A stretch of 64,000 nt of DNA from Luteimonas sp. BLCC-B24 (lineage in GTDB: Bacteria > Pseudomonadota > Gammaproteobacteria > Xanthomonadales > Xanthomonadaceae): assembly GCF_028550595.1 (NCBI RefSeq), contig NZ_JAQQGN010000006.1, forward strand, positions 1-64,000, in the 5' to 3' direction. This document shows, piece after piece, positions 1-8,876 of this stretch; position 1 is the first letter of the stretch; every line of letters begins with the position of its first letter. A program made the position numbers and the translations under genes. The notes below the pieces were generated by a model. That model was not told where the DNA came from. It did not search any database and was given only the letters and a program-made list of their open reading frames with translations.

Positions 1-75
1 CTTGCCGTGGTCAACGTGACCAATCGTGCCCACGTTCACGTGGGGCTTGGTGCGCTCGAACTTACCCTTTGCCAT
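1..75 (-). CDS. tuf: Elongation factor Tu, N-terminal 25 residues (gene runs off the window)
   Basis: The minus strand reads MAKGKFERTKPHVNVGTIGH and then VDHGK, the conserved EF-Tu N-terminus that ends in the G1 (P-loop) GHVDHGK motif. EF-Tu delivers aminoacyl-tRNA to the ribosome as a GTP complex. Only the first 25 codons are present; the rest lies beyond position 1. It follows tRNA-Tyr, tRNA-Gly and tRNA-Thr on the same strand, the classic tRNA-tufB arrangement, so it is probably cotranscribed with them from the promoter at 532-560. Confidence 0.97.
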   Translation of the reverse strand, partial: MAKGKFERTKPHVNVGTIGHVDHGK

Positions 76-153
76 GGCTGCCTATCTCGAAATCTGATGA
101 AGTGGTGATTGCGTGCCGCGTCGGACCTGCGATGCATGCGGATCCGCGAAGGA

Positions 154-229
154 TGGTGCTCACGAAAGGAATCGAACCTTCGACCTCCTCCTTACCAAGG
201 AGGTGCTCTACCGACTGAGCTACGTGAGC
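154..229 (-). tRNA. tRNA-Thr (GGT)
   Basis: A 76-nt cloverleaf on the minus strand. The acceptor stem starts GCTCACG, the anticodon loop reads TTGGTAA with anticodon GGT, the T-arm contains GGTTCGATTCC, and the 3' CCA is encoded. It is the last tRNA before tuf, the position of thrT in E. coli. Confidence 0.98.
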
Positions 230-274
230 AACGATGTGAAAACGGGTGATCCGGGAACCGCATGGAACGTTCAA

Positions 275-348
275 TGGAGCGGGAGACGGGAATCGAACCC
301 GCACCATCAGCTTGGAAGGCTGAGGTTCTACCGTTGAACTACTCCCGC
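275..348 (-). tRNA. tRNA-Gly (TCC)
   Basis: A 74-nt cloverleaf on the minus strand with acceptor GCGGGAG, anticodon loop CTTCCAA (anticodon TCC), T-arm GGGTTCGATTCCC and encoded CCA. It matches glyT in the tyrU-glyT-thrT-tufB cluster. Confidence 0.98.
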
Positions 349-411
349 ACCGGGACCCGCCTGCCGCATTACAACCTGTCGCACTGCACTTGTTTTCCAC
401 CGTGCCGAAGA

Positions 412-497
412 TGGTGGAGGGAGGTGGATTCGAACCACCGAAGGCGTAAGCCAGCAGATTTACAGTCTGCCCCCGTTGGCCGCTTGGGTATCCCTCC
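412..497 (-). tRNA. tRNA-Tyr (GTA)
   Basis: An 86-nt class II tRNA on the minus strand with a long variable arm. The acceptor is GGAGGGA, the anticodon loop CTGTAAA (anticodon GTA), the T-arm GGTTCGAATCC, and CCA is encoded. It is the first gene of the tRNA-tuf transcription unit here. The tRNA-Thr(TGT) that precedes tyrU in E. coli is absent. Confidence 0.98.
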
Positions 498-531
498 GGC
501 GTTTTCTTCGTGCCGGTGAAAACAGCCCGCG

Positions 532-560
532 ATTTTGGGCCCAGTTGGCGATTCTGTCAA
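532..560 (-). promoter_or_regulatory. Sigma70 promoter of the tRNA-Tyr-Gly-Thr-tuf operon
   Basis: On the minus strand a consensus -35 TTGACA (555-560) is followed after exactly 17 bp by CAAAAT (532-537). A GC-rich discriminator (CGCGGGC) comes immediately downstream, a hallmark of stable-RNA promoters under ppGpp control. The start site would fall about 28 nt upstream of tRNA-Tyr. The -35 match is perfect and the -10 is 4/6. Confidence 0.75.
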
Positions 561-628
561 CGCTGCATCGCAACGAATCCTCACCGCAACTGCCGTCCCG
601 CGATCGCCTGCGGGCCGGGGGGCGCATG

Positions 629-1690
629 TTACCGGTCGATGGGCTCCGGCGCCATGGCTTCGACATCGTCCCGGCCGATGGCGACATGCGGAACGCCGTC
701 CGCGCCGATCCAGCCGCGATACATGCCTTCGGTGTTGAACGGCAGGGCCATCCGGCCGTCGGCACCGAGCGCGATGGCGCCGCCGTTCCCGCCCAGTGCC
801 GGGATGTCGGTGTTGATCACCGTTTCAGCGGCGGCGTCGACGCCTTCACCCAGCAGTTCGACCCGGCTGCAGATGGCATGGGCGGCGGCCGTACGCAGGT
901 AGTACTCGCCCCAGCCCGTTCCCGACACCGCGCAGCGCGCGTCGGCCCAGGTGCCGGCACCGATCACCGGCGCATCGCCCACACGGCCCCAGCGCTTGTC
1001 GGTCATGCCGCCGGTCGAAGTGCCGGCCGCGAGCGCGCCGGATGCATCCAGCGCCACCGCGCCCACCGTGCCGAAGTAGCGCAGCGGGTCGTCCGCCACG
1101 GCCGCCTGCGCATTGCGCGCCGCGTCGGCATCGGAACGGGCCTTCTGCAGCTGCTGCCAGCGCTTGTCCGTGTGGAACCACGCCGGATCCACCAACGCCA
1201 TGCCCCGGTCCTGCGCGAAGGTCTCGGCGCCCTCGCCCACGAGCATCACGTGCGGGGAATCGTCCATCACGTGCCGGGCGAGCTGGATCGGATTGCGGAT
1301 GCGGCGCAGTCCGGCCACCGCCCCGGCCGCACGGCTGGCGCCGTCCATCAGCGAGGCGTCGAGCTCGTTGCGCCCCTCGTGGGTGAACACCGCGCCGCGG
1401 CCGGCATTGAAGGACGGGTCGTCCTCGAGCACGGTGATGGCCGCGACCACCGCATCGAGCGCAGGCCGGCCGTCGCGCAGCAGGGCATGGCCGGTACGCA
1501 GCGCCTGGGCGAGGGCCTCGCGCGCAGCCGCCGCATCGGCCTCGGACAGCCCGGCGCGCACGACACCTGCGCCGCCGTGGATCACCAGCACCGGCTCGAC
1601 CGGAGCACGCGGCGAATCGGCCGCCGGGACCGGCGCGCACGCGCCACCGATCGCGAGCACGCAGAGAACAGACAGGGACGACAGGCGCAT
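629..1690 (-). CDS. Isoaspartyl peptidase / L-asparaginase (Ntn-hydrolase), exported
   Basis: A 353-residue member of the plant-type asparaginase/isoaspartyl dipeptidase family (EcAIII/IaaA), which hydrolyses isoaspartyl dipeptides and asparagine. The nucleophile is the Thr that opens the YFGTVGAVA segment, where self-cleavage into alpha and beta subunits is expected. The downstream TSTGGM loop that binds substrate is intact, and the N-terminal VIHGGAG typical of the family is present. The first 23 residues form a signal sequence; a Cys at residue 18 (GGAC) makes lipidation possible but not certain. The start was placed at 1690 because the longer reading adds an arginine-rich stretch with no export signal. 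It stands alone on the minus strand, between ychF and the tRNA-tuf promoter. Confidence 0.92.
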   Translation of the reverse strand: MRLSSLSVLCVLAIGGACAPVPAADSPRAPVEPVLVIHGGAGVVRAGLSEADAAAAREALAQALRTGHALLRDGRPALDAVVAAITVLEDDPSFNAGRGAVFTHEGRNELDASLMDGASRAAGAVAGLRRIRNPIQLARHVMDDSPHVMLVGEGAETFAQDRGMALVDPAWFHTDKRWQQLQKARSDADAARNAQAAVADDPLRYFGTVGAVALDASGALAAGTSTGGMTDKRWGRVGDAPVIGAGTWADARCAVSGTGWGEYYLRTAAAHAICSRVELLGEGVDAAAETVINTDIPALGGNGGAIALGADGRMALPFNTEGMYRGWIGADGVPHVAIGRDDVEAMAPEPIDR

Positions 1691-1790
1691 GACGACTCCG
1701 CAACATCGAAAGGACGTGCCGAGTGTAGGCGGCGGCGCCCGCAATCGGGATGCCCGCGCCCGCGACGCGGTTCCCGGCCCCCGAAACGCG

Positions 1791-1812
1791 AAAGGCGCCC
1801 ATCGGGGCGCCT
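1791..1812 (-). terminator. Hairpin after ychF
   Basis: Minus-strand RNA forms AGGCGCC-ccgatg-GGCGCCT followed by TTCG. The stem is GC-rich with a short T tract, located 22 nt after the ychF stop codon. It is a plausible but weak intrinsic terminator. Confidence 0.55.
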
Positions 1813-1834
1813 CGGCCGTCACGCCCGCGGTGGA

Positions 1835-2926
1835 TCAGACGTTGAAGCGGAAATGCATCACGTCGCCGTCCTTGACGATGTAGTCCTTGCCTTCCAGGCG
1901 CCACTTGCCGGCCTCCTTGGCGGCCGCCTCGCCGTTGTAGCGGATGAAATCGTCGTAGCCGACGACCTCGGCGCGGATGAAGCCCTTCTCGAAATCGGTG
2001 TGGATCACCGCAGCCGCCTGCGGCGCGGTCGCGCCGATCTTCACCGTCCACGCGCGCACTTCCTTGACGCCGGCGGTGAAGTAGGTCTGCAGATCGAGCA
2101 GGCCGTAGGCCGCACGGATCACGCGGTTGAGGCCCGGCTCGTCGAGGCCGAGATCGGCCAGGAACGCGTCGCGGTCGGCGTCGTCGAGCTGCGAGAGTTC
2201 TTCCTCGATCGCCGCCGACACCGGCACGACCTCGGCGCCCTCGCCCGCCGCACGCGCGCGCACCGCGTCGAGATGCGGGTTGTTCTCGAAGCCGTCCTCG
2301 AGCACGTTGGCGATGTACAGCACCGGCTTGGCGGTGAGCAGGAACAGATCGCGGATCGCGGCGCGGTCGTCGTCCGACAGCGCGAGCGAACGCACCGGCC
2401 GGCCGTCGGCCAGGCCCTCCTGCACGCGTCCGAGCACCTCGGCGCGGACCTTGGCGTCCTTGTCGCCGGTCTTGGCCGAGCGCTCGGCGCGCTGCAGCGC
2501 GCGCTCCACGGAGTCCAGATCGGCCAGCGCCAGTTCGGTATCGATGGTCTCGATGTCGGCGATCGGATCGACCTTGTTGTTGACGTGGATGACGTCCGGA
2601 TTCTCGAAGCAGCGCACCACATGCGTGATCGCGTCGACCTCGCGGATGTGCGACAGGAACTTGTTGCCCAGGCCCTCACCGCTGGCGGCGCCTGCGACGA
2701 GACCGGCGATGTCGACGAACTCGACCGCCGTCGGCAGCACCTTCTGCGGCTTGACGATGGCCGCCAGTGCATTGAGGCGCAGATCCGGCACCGGCACGAT
2801 GCCGACGTTCGGCTCGATGGTGCAGAACGGGAAGTTGGCCGCGGCGATGCCCGCCTTGGTCAGCGCGTTGAAGAGAGTCGACTTGCCGACGTTCGGCAGG
2901 CCGACGATGCCGCATTTGATGCCCAT
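1835..2926 (-). CDS. ychF: Redox-responsive ATPase YchF (OLA1 family)
   Basis: A 363-residue Obg-related P-loop ATPase, the usual family length. The G1 motif GLPNVGKS is at residues 9-16. An N-terminal G domain is followed by a coiled-coil insertion and a C-terminal TGS domain ending in the family pattern [11 protein letters not shown]. YchF proteins bind ribosomes, prefer ATP over GTP because the G4 motif is altered, and repress oxidative-stress functions in E. coli. It follows pth on the same strand, as in most gamma-proteobacteria; the 88-bp spacer contains an inverted copy of the window's dispersed repeat. Confidence 0.97.
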   Translation of the reverse strand: MGIKCGIVGLPNVGKSTLFNALTKAGIAAANFPFCTIEPNVGIVPVPDLRLNALAAIVKPQKVLPTAVEFVDIAGLVAGAASGEGLGNKFLSHIREVDAITHVVRCFENPDVIHVNNKVDPIADIETIDTELALADLDSVERALQRAERSAKTGDKDAKVRAEVLGRVQEGLADGRPVRSLALSDDDRAAIRDLFLLTAKPVLYIANVLEDGFENNPHLDAVRARAAGEGAEVVPVSAAIEEELSQLDDADRDAFLADLGLDEPGLNRVIRAAYGLLDLQTYFTAGVKEVRAWTVKIGATAPQAAAVIHTDFEKGFIRAEVVGYDDFIRYNGEAAAKEAGKWRLEGKDYIVKDGDVMHFRFNV

Positions 2927-2933
2927 CTGGGAT

Positions 2934-3018
2934 CCGTGATTGGTGATTCGTGATTGGTGATTCGAAAGAGCAGCAGCGCCGTGCGCTCACGAATCACCAA
3001 TCACCAATCACGAATTAC
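2934..3018. repeat. Dispersed GTGATTGGTGATTCG repeat, copy A (inverted pair)
   Basis: The left arm (about 2934-2964) is built from GTGATTGGTGATTCG units. The right arm (about 2990-3018) is the complement, CGAATCACCAATCACC, ending in CGAATTACG. The arms can fold into a long imperfect hairpin in the pth-ychF spacer. The right arm supplies the TAA stop codon of pth (3015-3017). The low GC of the units stands out against the flanking genes. Confidence 0.85.
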
Positions 3019-3596
3019 GGCTTCACCGTATGCAGCTTCGTCATCGCATCCATGAAGTTGCCGTCCATCGCCAGCGGCAGCACGTCGATCGCAGCGTCGA
3101 TGGCCCGGCCGATCAGCAGGTCGTCGTCCGCGCTCGCGCGCCCCAGCACCCACGGCGTGACTTTGTCCTTGCTGCCGGGATGGCCGATGCCGATGCGCAG
3201 GCGGTGGAATTTCCCGTGGCCGAGCAGCTTCATCGTGTCGCGCAGCCCGTTCTGGCCGCCGTGTCCGCCGTCGAACTTCAGCCGTGCCACGCCCGGCGGC
3301 AGGTCCAGCTCGTCGTGCGCCAGCAGCGCCTGCTCGGGCTCGAATTTCCAGAACCGCAGTGCGGCGGTGACCGATTTGCCGCTGAGGTTCATGAAGGTCG
3401 CCGGCTTCAGCAGCCAGACCGGCTGGCCGGCGATGTCGACCCTGGCGGTCTCGCCGAACAGCTTGCTGTCGAGCCGGAACGACGCCCCCGCCCTCGCGGC
3501 GAGTTCGTCGACAAGACGGAACCCGGCGTTGTGCCGGGTCCGTGCGTATTCGGGTCCGGGATTCCCCAGCCCGACGATGAGACGCAGTGCTGCCAT
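3015..3596 (-). CDS. pth: Peptidyl-tRNA hydrolase
   Basis: A 193-residue enzyme that releases peptides from prematurely dropped peptidyl-tRNA and recycles the tRNA. The GLGNPG start, catalytic His22 in TRHNAGF, Asn70 in FMN and Asp95 in HDELD all match bacterial Pth1. It sits between rplY and ychF on the same strand. Its stop codon lies inside a copy of the dispersed repeat, so the last residues may have been reset by insertion of that repeat. Confidence 0.97.
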   Translation of the reverse strand: MAALRLIVGLGNPGPEYARTRHNAGFRLVDELAARAGASFRLDSKLFGETARVDIAGQPVWLLKPATFMNLSGKSVTAALRFWKFEPEQALLAHDELDLPPGVARLKFDGGHGGQNGLRDTMKLLGHGKFHRLRIGIGHPGSKDKVTPWVLGRASADDDLLIGRAIDAAIDVLPLAMDGNFMDAMTKLHTVKP

Positions 3597-3606
3597 CGAT
3601 ACGGCA

Positions 3607-3636
3607 ACGCGGGCGCGACCGGAGCCACGCCCGCGT
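3607..3636 (-). terminator. Hairpin between rplY and pth
   Basis: A 9-bp perfect stem ACGCGGGCG / CGCCCGCGT with a 12-nt loop, just after the rplY stop on the minus strand and 11 nt before the pth start. There is no real T run (TTGCC follows), so it may be a leaky terminator or an mRNA-stabilising hairpin rather than a full stop. Confidence 0.45.
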
Positions 3637-3641
3637 GACGA

Positions 3642-4295
3642 TTACTCGTCGTCCTTCGCGGCCTTGGTGGCCGGCACGTCGGCCGACTCGTCACCCTCGG
3701 CCGGCTCGGCTTCCACGCGGCCGTGCTTGGCGACGACGACGGCGACGTCGTGGTCCGCGCCCAGCGCCAGCTCGGGGATCTCGACGCCCTTGGGCAGCTT
3801 GATCTGCGACAGGTGGACGATGTCGCCGACCACCATGTTCGCCAGATCGACCTCGATGAACTCCGGCAGGTCGCCCGGCAGGCAGGTCACGGTGACTTCG
3901 TTGAGCTCATGCGTGATCACGACGTCGGCGGCCTTGCCGGCCGGCGAGGTGTCTTCGTTGAGGAAGTGCAGCGGCACCGCGGTGCGGATCGCCTCGTTCG
4001 CGTTCACACGCTGGAAGTCCAGGTGCAGGATCTGCTGCTTGAACGGGTGACGCTGCATATCGCGCAGCAGCACCTTCTGGACGTCGCCGTTGAGGCTCAG
4101 GTCGAGGATCGAGGCGTAGAACCACTCGTGCTGGCTGGCGAGCCAGACGTCGTTGTGGCTCAGCTCGATGCTGACGGGCTTGAGGTCGCCGCCGTAGACG
4201 ACGGCAGGCACTTTGCCGGCGAGACGGAGGCGGCGGCTCGCACCCTTCCCCTCGTCCTCACGGCGCTGCACCTTGATTTCATGCGTGGTAGCCAT
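3642..4295 (-). CDS. rplY: 50S ribosomal protein L25, long CTC form
   Basis: This 217-residue protein belongs to the two-domain CTC/TL5 class, not the 94-residue E. coli form. The N-terminal beta-barrel (about residues 1-95, starting MATTHEIKVQRR) binds 5S rRNA. The C-terminal domain (about 100-190) carries the conserved LPEFIEVDL segment, followed by an acidic tail ending in KAAKDDE. It lies downstream of prs with an 84-nt spacer that holds two hairpins, and upstream of pth. The acidic tail after residue about 190 is typical of proteobacterial CTC proteins. Confidence 0.97.
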   Translation of the reverse strand: MATTHEIKVQRREDEGKGASRRLRLAGKVPAVVYGGDLKPVSIELSHNDVWLASQHEWFYASILDLSLNGDVQKVLLRDMQRHPFKQQILHLDFQRVNANEAIRTAVPLHFLNEDTSPAGKAADVVITHELNEVTVTCLPGDLPEFIEVDLANMVVGDIVHLSQIKLPKGVEIPELALGADHDVAVVVAKHGRVEAEPAEGDESADVPATKAAKDDE

Positions 4296-4324
4296 TTTTC
4301 GGTTTCACTTTTCTGAGGTTGGCA

Positions 4325-4369
4325 CCGCCTCACGGCGGTGAAGCGTCTCGTCCGCGACCAGACGAGACG
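4325..4369 (-). promoter_or_regulatory. Two tandem hairpins in the prs-rplY spacer
   Basis: On the minus strand a 9-bp perfect stem CGTCTCGTC / GACGAGACG (4344-4369, 8-nt loop) is followed by CCGCC / GGCGG (4325-4338, 4-nt loop). Both lie after the prs stop and 30-75 nt before the rplY start. Neither has a T tract. They could be an attenuator, an RNase processing site or a binding site for L25 itself; the sequence alone cannot decide. Confidence 0.5.
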
Positions 4370-4379
4370 TTGCAGCAGG

Positions 4380-5339
4380 TCAGTCCACGTAGAGCGAGCT
4401 GACCGATTCTCCGAACGCGATCCGGCGGATCGTCTCGGCCAGCAGCTCGGCGACGCTGAGCTGGCGGATGCGCGTGCAGTTGCGCGCGGCCTCCGACAGC
4501 GGAATGGTGTCGGTGACCACCATTTCGTCGAGCTGCGATTTTTCGATGTTGTCGATCGCCGCGCCCGAGAGCACGGCGTGCGTGCAGTAGGCGACGACCT
4601 TCTCGGCGCCGTTCTTCTTCAGCGCGGCGGCGGCGGCGCACAGCGTGCCGGCGGTGTCGACGATGTCGTCCACCAGCACGCAGGTCTTGCCCTGCACGTC
4701 GCCGATGATGTTCATCACCGTCGAGACGTTGGCGCGCGGGCGACGCTTGTCGATGATCGCCAGATCGGCATCATCGAGCCGCTTGGCGATCGCACGGGCA
4801 CGCACCACGCCGCCGACGTCGGGCGACACTACGATCAGGTTGTCGGTGCCGTGCGCGCGCCAGATGTCGGCCAGCAGCAGCGGCGAGGCGTAGACGTTGT
4901 CGACGGGAATGTCGAAGAAGCCCTGGATCTGGTCGGCGTGCAGGTCGATCGTCAGCACCCGGTCGGCGCCGGCGGCGGTGACCATCTTGGCCGCGACCTT
5001 GGCGGTGATCGGCACGCGCGAGGAGCGCAGGCGGCGATCCTGGCGCGAGTAGCCGAAGTACGGAATCACCGCGGTCACGCTGGCGACGGACGCGCGCTTG
5101 AGCGCGTCGATCAGCACCAGCAGCTCCATCAGGTTCTCGGCCGACGGCGCGCAGGTGGGCTGGATCAGGAACACGTCCTGCCGGCGCACGTTCTCCTCGA
5201 TCTCGACCTGCACCTCGCCATCGGAGAAGGTCGACACCAGCGCCTTGCCCTGGCGCACGCCCAGCTCGCGGCATACGGCCTTGACCAGCGGGCGATTGGC
5301 ATTGCCCGAGAAGATCAGGAGATTGCGTTCTTCTTTCAT
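4380..5339 (-). CDS. prs: Ribose-phosphate pyrophosphokinase
   Basis: A 319-residue class I PRPP synthase that makes PRPP from ribose 5-phosphate and ATP for purine, pyrimidine, His, Trp and NAD synthesis. The N-terminal LLIFSGNAN segment, the flexible-loop region and the PRPP-binding loop [13 protein letters not shown] are all present. The start at 5339 gives the usual [10 protein letters not shown] opening and normal length; the 18 extra upstream codons would run into the tRNA-Gln leader. It is preceded on the same strand by tRNA-Gln, a conserved gamma-proteobacterial order. Confidence 0.97.
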   Translation of the reverse strand: MKEERNLLIFSGNANRPLVKAVCRELGVRQGKALVSTFSDGEVQVEIEENVRRQDVFLIQPTCAPSAENLMELLVLIDALKRASVASVTAVIPYFGYSRQDRRLRSSRVPITAKVAAKMVTAAGADRVLTIDLHADQIQGFFDIPVDNVYASPLLLADIWRAHGTDNLIVVSPDVGGVVRARAIAKRLDDADLAIIDKRRPRANVSTVMNIIGDVQGKTCVLVDDIVDTAGTLCAAAAALKKNGAEKVVAYCTHAVLSGAAIDNIEKSQLDEMVVTDTIPLSEAARNCTRIRQLSVAELLAETIRRIAFGESVSSLYVD

Positions 5340-5396
5340 GTCTGCAGTTCCGCGTCGCTCTGACCGAGCGGATGAAGGGACCGTGCACTGCACGGA

Positions 5397-5472
5397 TGGC
5401 AGGGGCGGCAGGATTCGAACCTGCGAATGCCGGGATCAAAACCCGGTGCCTTAACCACTTGGCGACGCCCCT
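5397..5472 (-). tRNA. tRNA-Gln (TTG)
   Basis: A 76-nt cloverleaf on the minus strand: acceptor AGGGGCG, anticodon loop TTTTGAT (anticodon TTG), T-arm AGGTTCGAATCCT, CCA encoded. It sits between ispE and prs, its usual place in Xanthomonadaceae and Pseudomonas. Confidence 0.98.
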
Positions 5473-5481
5473 TCGGCAAGC

Positions 5482-5567
5482 GGTGATTCGTGATTGGTCA
5501 TTCGTGATTCGGACACACGCGACGCATCGCCCGTTCGAATCACCCATCACGAATTACGAATCACCAC
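5482..5567. repeat. Dispersed GTGATTGGTGATTCG repeat, copy B (inverted pair)
   Basis: Left arm at 5482-5511 (units GGTGATTCGTGATTGGTC and so on). The right arm at about 5534-5567 carries the complementary CGAATCACCCATCACG and CGAATCACCA. Like copy A, it is an inverted pair that could fold into a hairpin, and its right arm contains a stop codon, here the ispE TGA at 5561-5563. Confidence 0.85.
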
Positions 5568-6430
5568 GCATCCAACGCTTCGAGCAGGGGCGAGCGCGTC
5601 GCGCCGGCCACCACGCGGGCCTGCACCCGCGTCCCGACCCGGGCGAGGGCCGCCTCGGCGGATTCGCGCGTGGCGAACTCGACGAAGCACCCGCTGCCCG
5701 TCCCGGTCAATCGCGGCGTACCGACCCGTGCCAGCTCGGCGAACACCGCCTCGACGGCGGGTTCCCGGCGACGCAGAACCGGCTCGAACGCGTTGCCGAG
5801 CGCTGCACCTGAAACGAAGTCCGCCATTGTCGCGGGCGCGGCATTTCGCGTCAATTCAGGGGCGGCGAACAGGCCGGCGGTGTTCACGTGCACGCCGGGG
5901 TCGGCGAGCAGATACCAGGCGGGCGCCAGGTCGACCGGCCGCAGCGACTCACCGACGCCCTCCGCCCAGGCATTGCGGCCGCGGACGAACACCGGCACGT
6001 CGGCCCCGAGTGTCAGGCCGATGGCGGCGAGCCGGTCTTCGCCGAGACCCAGCTGCCAGAGCCGATCGAGCACCCGGAGAACGGTCGCGGCGTCGGACGA
6101 TCCGCCGCCCAGCCCAGCGCCCGATGGAACTCGCTTTTCGACGGCGATGTCCGCCCCTTGGCCGACATTGGCTGCAGATTGCAGCGCGCGTGCGGCGCGG
6201 ACCACGAGGTCGTCATCTGCCGGCAGCCCCGGGAGCGTGTCGCCGTGCCGGACGATGCGCGCGTCGGCACGGGGGCGGATGTGCACCGTGTCGCCCCAGT
6301 CCAGCAGCCGGAACACGGTCTGCAGCGCGTGGTAGCCGTCGGCGCGCCGCCCGGTGATGCGCAGGAACAGGTTGAGCTTGGCCGGCGCCGGCCAGGCGCG
6401 CCAGCCGTCGCCCGCGGACGGAGCGGTCAT
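5561..6430 (-). CDS. ispE: 4-diphosphocytidyl-2-C-methyl-D-erythritol kinase
   Basis: A 289-residue GHMP kinase that phosphorylates CDP-methylerythritol, the fourth step of the MEP isoprenoid pathway. The ATP-binding glycine-rich motif [14 protein letters not shown] is intact, as is the N-terminal [12 protein letters not shown] segment with the catalytic Lys. It overlaps lolB by 4 nt (ATGA at 6427-6430) and is followed by tRNA-Gln. Its 3' end lies within repeat copy B. Confidence 0.97.
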   Translation of the reverse strand: MTAPSAGDGWRAWPAPAKLNLFLRITGRRADGYHALQTVFRLLDWGDTVHIRPRADARIVRHGDTLPGLPADDDLVVRAARALQSAANVGQGADIAVEKRVPSGAGLGGGSSDAATVLRVLDRLWQLGLGEDRLAAIGLTLGADVPVFVRGRNAWAEGVGESLRPVDLAPAWYLLADPGVHVNTAGLFAAPELTRNAAPATMADFVSGAALGNAFEPVLRRREPAVEAVFAELARVGTPRLTGTGSGCFVEFATRESAEAALARVGTRVQARVVAGATRSPLLEALDAW

Positions 6431-7089
6431 GGCGAGGCGGCGGCGTCGAGCGACCAGGCATCGACGACGAGGCGCACGCGCGCGGTGTCACGCGCGGCGT
6501 TGATCCGCACCGGCAGCACCGGCGCGCCCTCGGCCGCGACCGGCTGCCAGTCGATGTAGTCGATCGTCCACCCACCCTGCCGCAGCCGGGCGAGCTGGCC
6601 GTCGGCGGTGAATTCGAGTTCGGCCTCGCCGGCCTGCGCCGGGTCGGCCCGGGTGCCCGCCGCCCACGCGGCCAGCGCGGCCACCGGAATGTCGAACCCG
6701 GTGGCCTCCCACAACAGCTGCCCGACATCGGCGCCGTCGCGCGGCCCGCCCTCCAGCCCGTCGATCCGGGCGCCGCGCGGATCGCCGCTCAGGCGCCAGC
6801 TCTGCCGGGTGACCGGCGCGGCCAGCGACACCTCGAAGCGGTCGCCCGCCTGGCGCCAGTCGATGCGCCCGCTGCCGCCGTCGCGGCCGTTCGACATCGC
6901 CACCCGGCCGGCAAATGCGAATTCCGGCAGCGCGCGCACTGCCGCCTCGCGAGCGACCAGACGCGCCTCGGCCCCCGCCCGGGCCTCGGCATCGAGCACC
7001 GCGGTCTGCGCGGGCGGGCGCACCGGCACGCTGGTGCAGGCCGTAAGTGCGACGACCAGCGCCGCTGCGGCGAGTCCACGGGCCCTCAT
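6427..7089 (-). CDS. lolB: Outer-membrane lipoprotein receptor LolB
   Basis: A 220-residue lipoprotein with lipobox LTAC (Cys18) after a short hydrophobic signal. LolB accepts lipoproteins from periplasmic LolA and inserts them in the outer membrane. Position beside ispE and an incomplete beta-barrel-like pattern (WRLSGDPRG, followed later by [11 protein letters not shown]) support the call. It overlaps the TPR gene upstream by ATGA (7086-7089) and ispE downstream by ATGA, so the three are translationally coupled. LolB sequences are divergent, so the call relies partly on context. Confidence 0.9.
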   Translation of the reverse strand: MRARGLAAAALVVALTACTSVPVRPPAQTAVLDAEARAGAEARLVAREAAVRALPEFAFAGRVAMSNGRDGGSGRIDWRQAGDRFEVSLAAPVTRQSWRLSGDPRGARIDGLEGGPRDGADVGQLLWEATGFDIPVAALAAWAAGTRADPAQAGEAELEFTADGQLARLRQGGWTIDYIDWQPVAAEGAPVLPVRINAARDTARVRLVVDAWSLDAAASP

Positions 7090-8783
7090 GCGCCGGTCGT
7101 CTCGAGTGCGCGCAGCAACGAGCGGTTCTCCGGATCGATCGCGCGCGCCTCGTCGAAATACCGGCGGGCCTCGTCACGGCGGCCCATCACCCACAGCACC
7201 TCGGCGATGTGCGCGGCAACCTCGGCATCCTTCATCATCGAATACGCACGCCGCAGTTCGACCAGCGCCTCGGCGTGACGGCCCAGGCGATAGAGCACCC
7301 AGCCGTAGCTGTCGATGATCGCGGCGTTGTCGGGCTCGGCCAGGCGCGCGCGGTCGATGAGTTCCAGCGCCTCGGTGTAGCGCTGGGTGCGGTCGGCCAG
7401 CGTGTAGCCCAGCGCGTTGAGCGCGGCGATGTTCTCCGGGTCCTGGACCAGGATGCGACGCAGGTCCGCTTCGGCGCGGGCGATGTCGTCGCGACGCTCC
7501 CACATCAGGGCGCGCGCATAGAGCACCGCCGGATCGTCGGGCATCGCGCCGAGCGCGCGGTTGTAGACATCGAGCTCGACCGGATCGTCGTCCTGGCGGC
7601 GCAGCTCGGCTTCCAGCAGATAGGCGTCGCGCCGCGTGTCCTCCTCGGCCGCACCGTCGGTCTGCAGCGCACGCAGGCGTTGCCAGGCCTCGTCGCGGCG
7701 TTCGAGTTCGTGCAGCACGCGCGCGCCGCGGATCCGGGCCTGCTGACGCTCCGGCCCGCCCGGCACGGTGTCGTACCACGTCAGCGCCTCGTCGAACTGC
7801 TCCAGATACTCGGCCATCTGGCCCAGCAGCAGCCGCTGCGCGGGGTTGGGCGTCAGCGCGGCGGCCTTGACCTCCTCGTACAGCGCGGCCAGCGCGGTCC
7901 TGTTCTCCGCGCGCGCCAGCAGCGAGGCGCGCAGGACGTAGGTGCGGCCGTCCTGGGGGCCGGTGCCCAGGGTGCGTTCGGCATCGGCGAAATCGCCCAG
8001 GGCCTCGTATTCCACCGCGATGGCCAGCCGCACGTCGGGCGCGATCAGCGCGGCGTCTTCGCCCATCGCGGCCAGCGCCGCACGCGCGTCGTCGGGACGG
8101 CCCGCTTCGCGCAGCTGGCTGGCGCGCAACAGCGCGACGCGCGGCTCACCCGGGAACTTGGCGACGATGGCATCGAGGATGCGCTCGGTCAGGTCGACCC
8201 GGTCCAGCCGCTGGGCCAGACCGCCGAAGGCCATCCATGCCTGGAGCACGTCGGGAATCGCGTCGTCGGCGACGATGCGCTCGAGCAGACGGGCGGCCTG
8301 GGCCGGATCGCGTCCGCCGCCGGAGAGCACCGTGAAGGCGTGCCGCCACCCGGTCGGATCGTCACTGCGCAGGAGGGCGTCGAGCTGGCGGCGCGCGGCG
8401 CGGTCACGGCCGCTGCGCAGCGACAGCGTCGCTTCGGCAGCCCGCATCGGCAGCGAGTCCGGCGCGTGCCGGCGCCACAGGTCCAGCGCCTGCGCGGCGC
8501 GGCGGTCGTCGCCGGCCAGCAAGGCGATCCGGGTCGCGCGCTCGGCCAGCCCGGCATCACCGTCGGACTGCCGCGCCGCGGCCAGATACCAGTCGGCCGC
8601 CTCGGCCAGCCGTCCGGCCTGGACGGCGAATTCACCGGCGAGGGTGGCGCCGAGCAGATCGTCCTGGAGGCTGTCGCCGGTCGTGACCGGGGGGCGGGCC
8701 TGGGCGGCGCAGGCGATTCCGAGCACGGGCACCAGCAGCGCCGCGCGCAGCGACGCGGACCAAACGGAGTCGAAAACGGGCAT
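7086..8783 (-). CDS. Exported tetratricopeptide-repeat protein
   Basis: A 565-residue protein with a signal peptide (hydrophobic stretch about residues 8-28, then AQARPP) and TPR-like helices throughout. The C-terminal repeats are clearest, for example [20 protein letters not shown] and the following [11 protein letters not shown] segment. Such proteins are common upstream of lolB in gamma-proteobacteria and are thought to scaffold envelope assembly; the exact role is not known. The start was set at ATG 8783; a TTG three codons upstream (8792) is the alternative. It diverges from hemA with a 93-bp shared promoter region. Confidence 0.88.
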   Translation of the reverse strand: MPVFDSVWSASLRAALLVPVLGIACAAQARPPVTTGDSLQDDLLGATLAGEFAVQAGRLAEAADWYLAAARQSDGDAGLAERATRIALLAGDDRRAAQALDLWRRHAPDSLPMRAAEATLSLRSGRDRAARRQLDALLRSDDPTGWRHAFTVLSGGGRDPAQAARLLERIVADDAIPDVLQAWMAFGGLAQRLDRVDLTERILDAIVAKFPGEPRVALLRASQLREAGRPDDARAALAAMGEDAALIAPDVRLAIAVEYEALGDFADAERTLGTGPQDGRTYVLRASLLARAENRTALAALYEEVKAAALTPNPAQRLLLGQMAEYLEQFDEALTWYDTVPGGPERQQARIRGARVLHELERRDEAWQRLRALQTDGAAEEDTRRDAYLLEAELRRQDDDPVELDVYNRALGAMPDDPAVLYARALMWERRDDIARAEADLRRILVQDPENIAALNALGYTLADRTQRYTEALELIDRARLAEPDNAAIIDSYGWVLYRLGRHAEALVELRRAYSMMKDAEVAAHIAEVLWVMGRRDEARRYFDEARAIDPENRSLLRALETTGA

Positions 8784-8800
8784 CTGGGGCAACCGGGCCG

Positions 8801-8806
8801 TAAAAT
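8801..8806 (+). promoter_or_regulatory. -10 element for hemA (TAAAAT)
   Basis: TAAAAT lies 70 nt before the hemA start in the divergent region with the TPR gene. No convincing -35 is visible at 17 bp, so confidence is limited. Confidence 0.4.
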
Positions 8807-8876
8807 GGGCGCCTTCACCGGAAGCTTATCGCAAGCGCCTGAACGCGGATGTCGCCCAGGCTCGCCAGCCCAGTCC

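Noticed and set aside
188-190. The PET tripeptide of RF1 (residues 188-190) as an unusual stop-codon reader
   Set aside because: The consensus is PxT, and PET is also found in other bacterial RF1 proteins such as that of Bacillus subtilis, so it is not unusual.
476-2953. An 825-codon plus-strand open frame opposite the isoaspartyl peptidase and ychF genes
   Set aside because: It is antisense to two well-supported genes and is rich in Arg, His and Gly with no domain. Long antisense frames are expected at this GC content.
7047-8876. A long plus-strand frame leading in phase into hemA
   Set aside because: It is antisense to the TPR gene; the hemA protein starts at 8877 with the conserved [14 protein letters not shown]. 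The upstream part has no family features.
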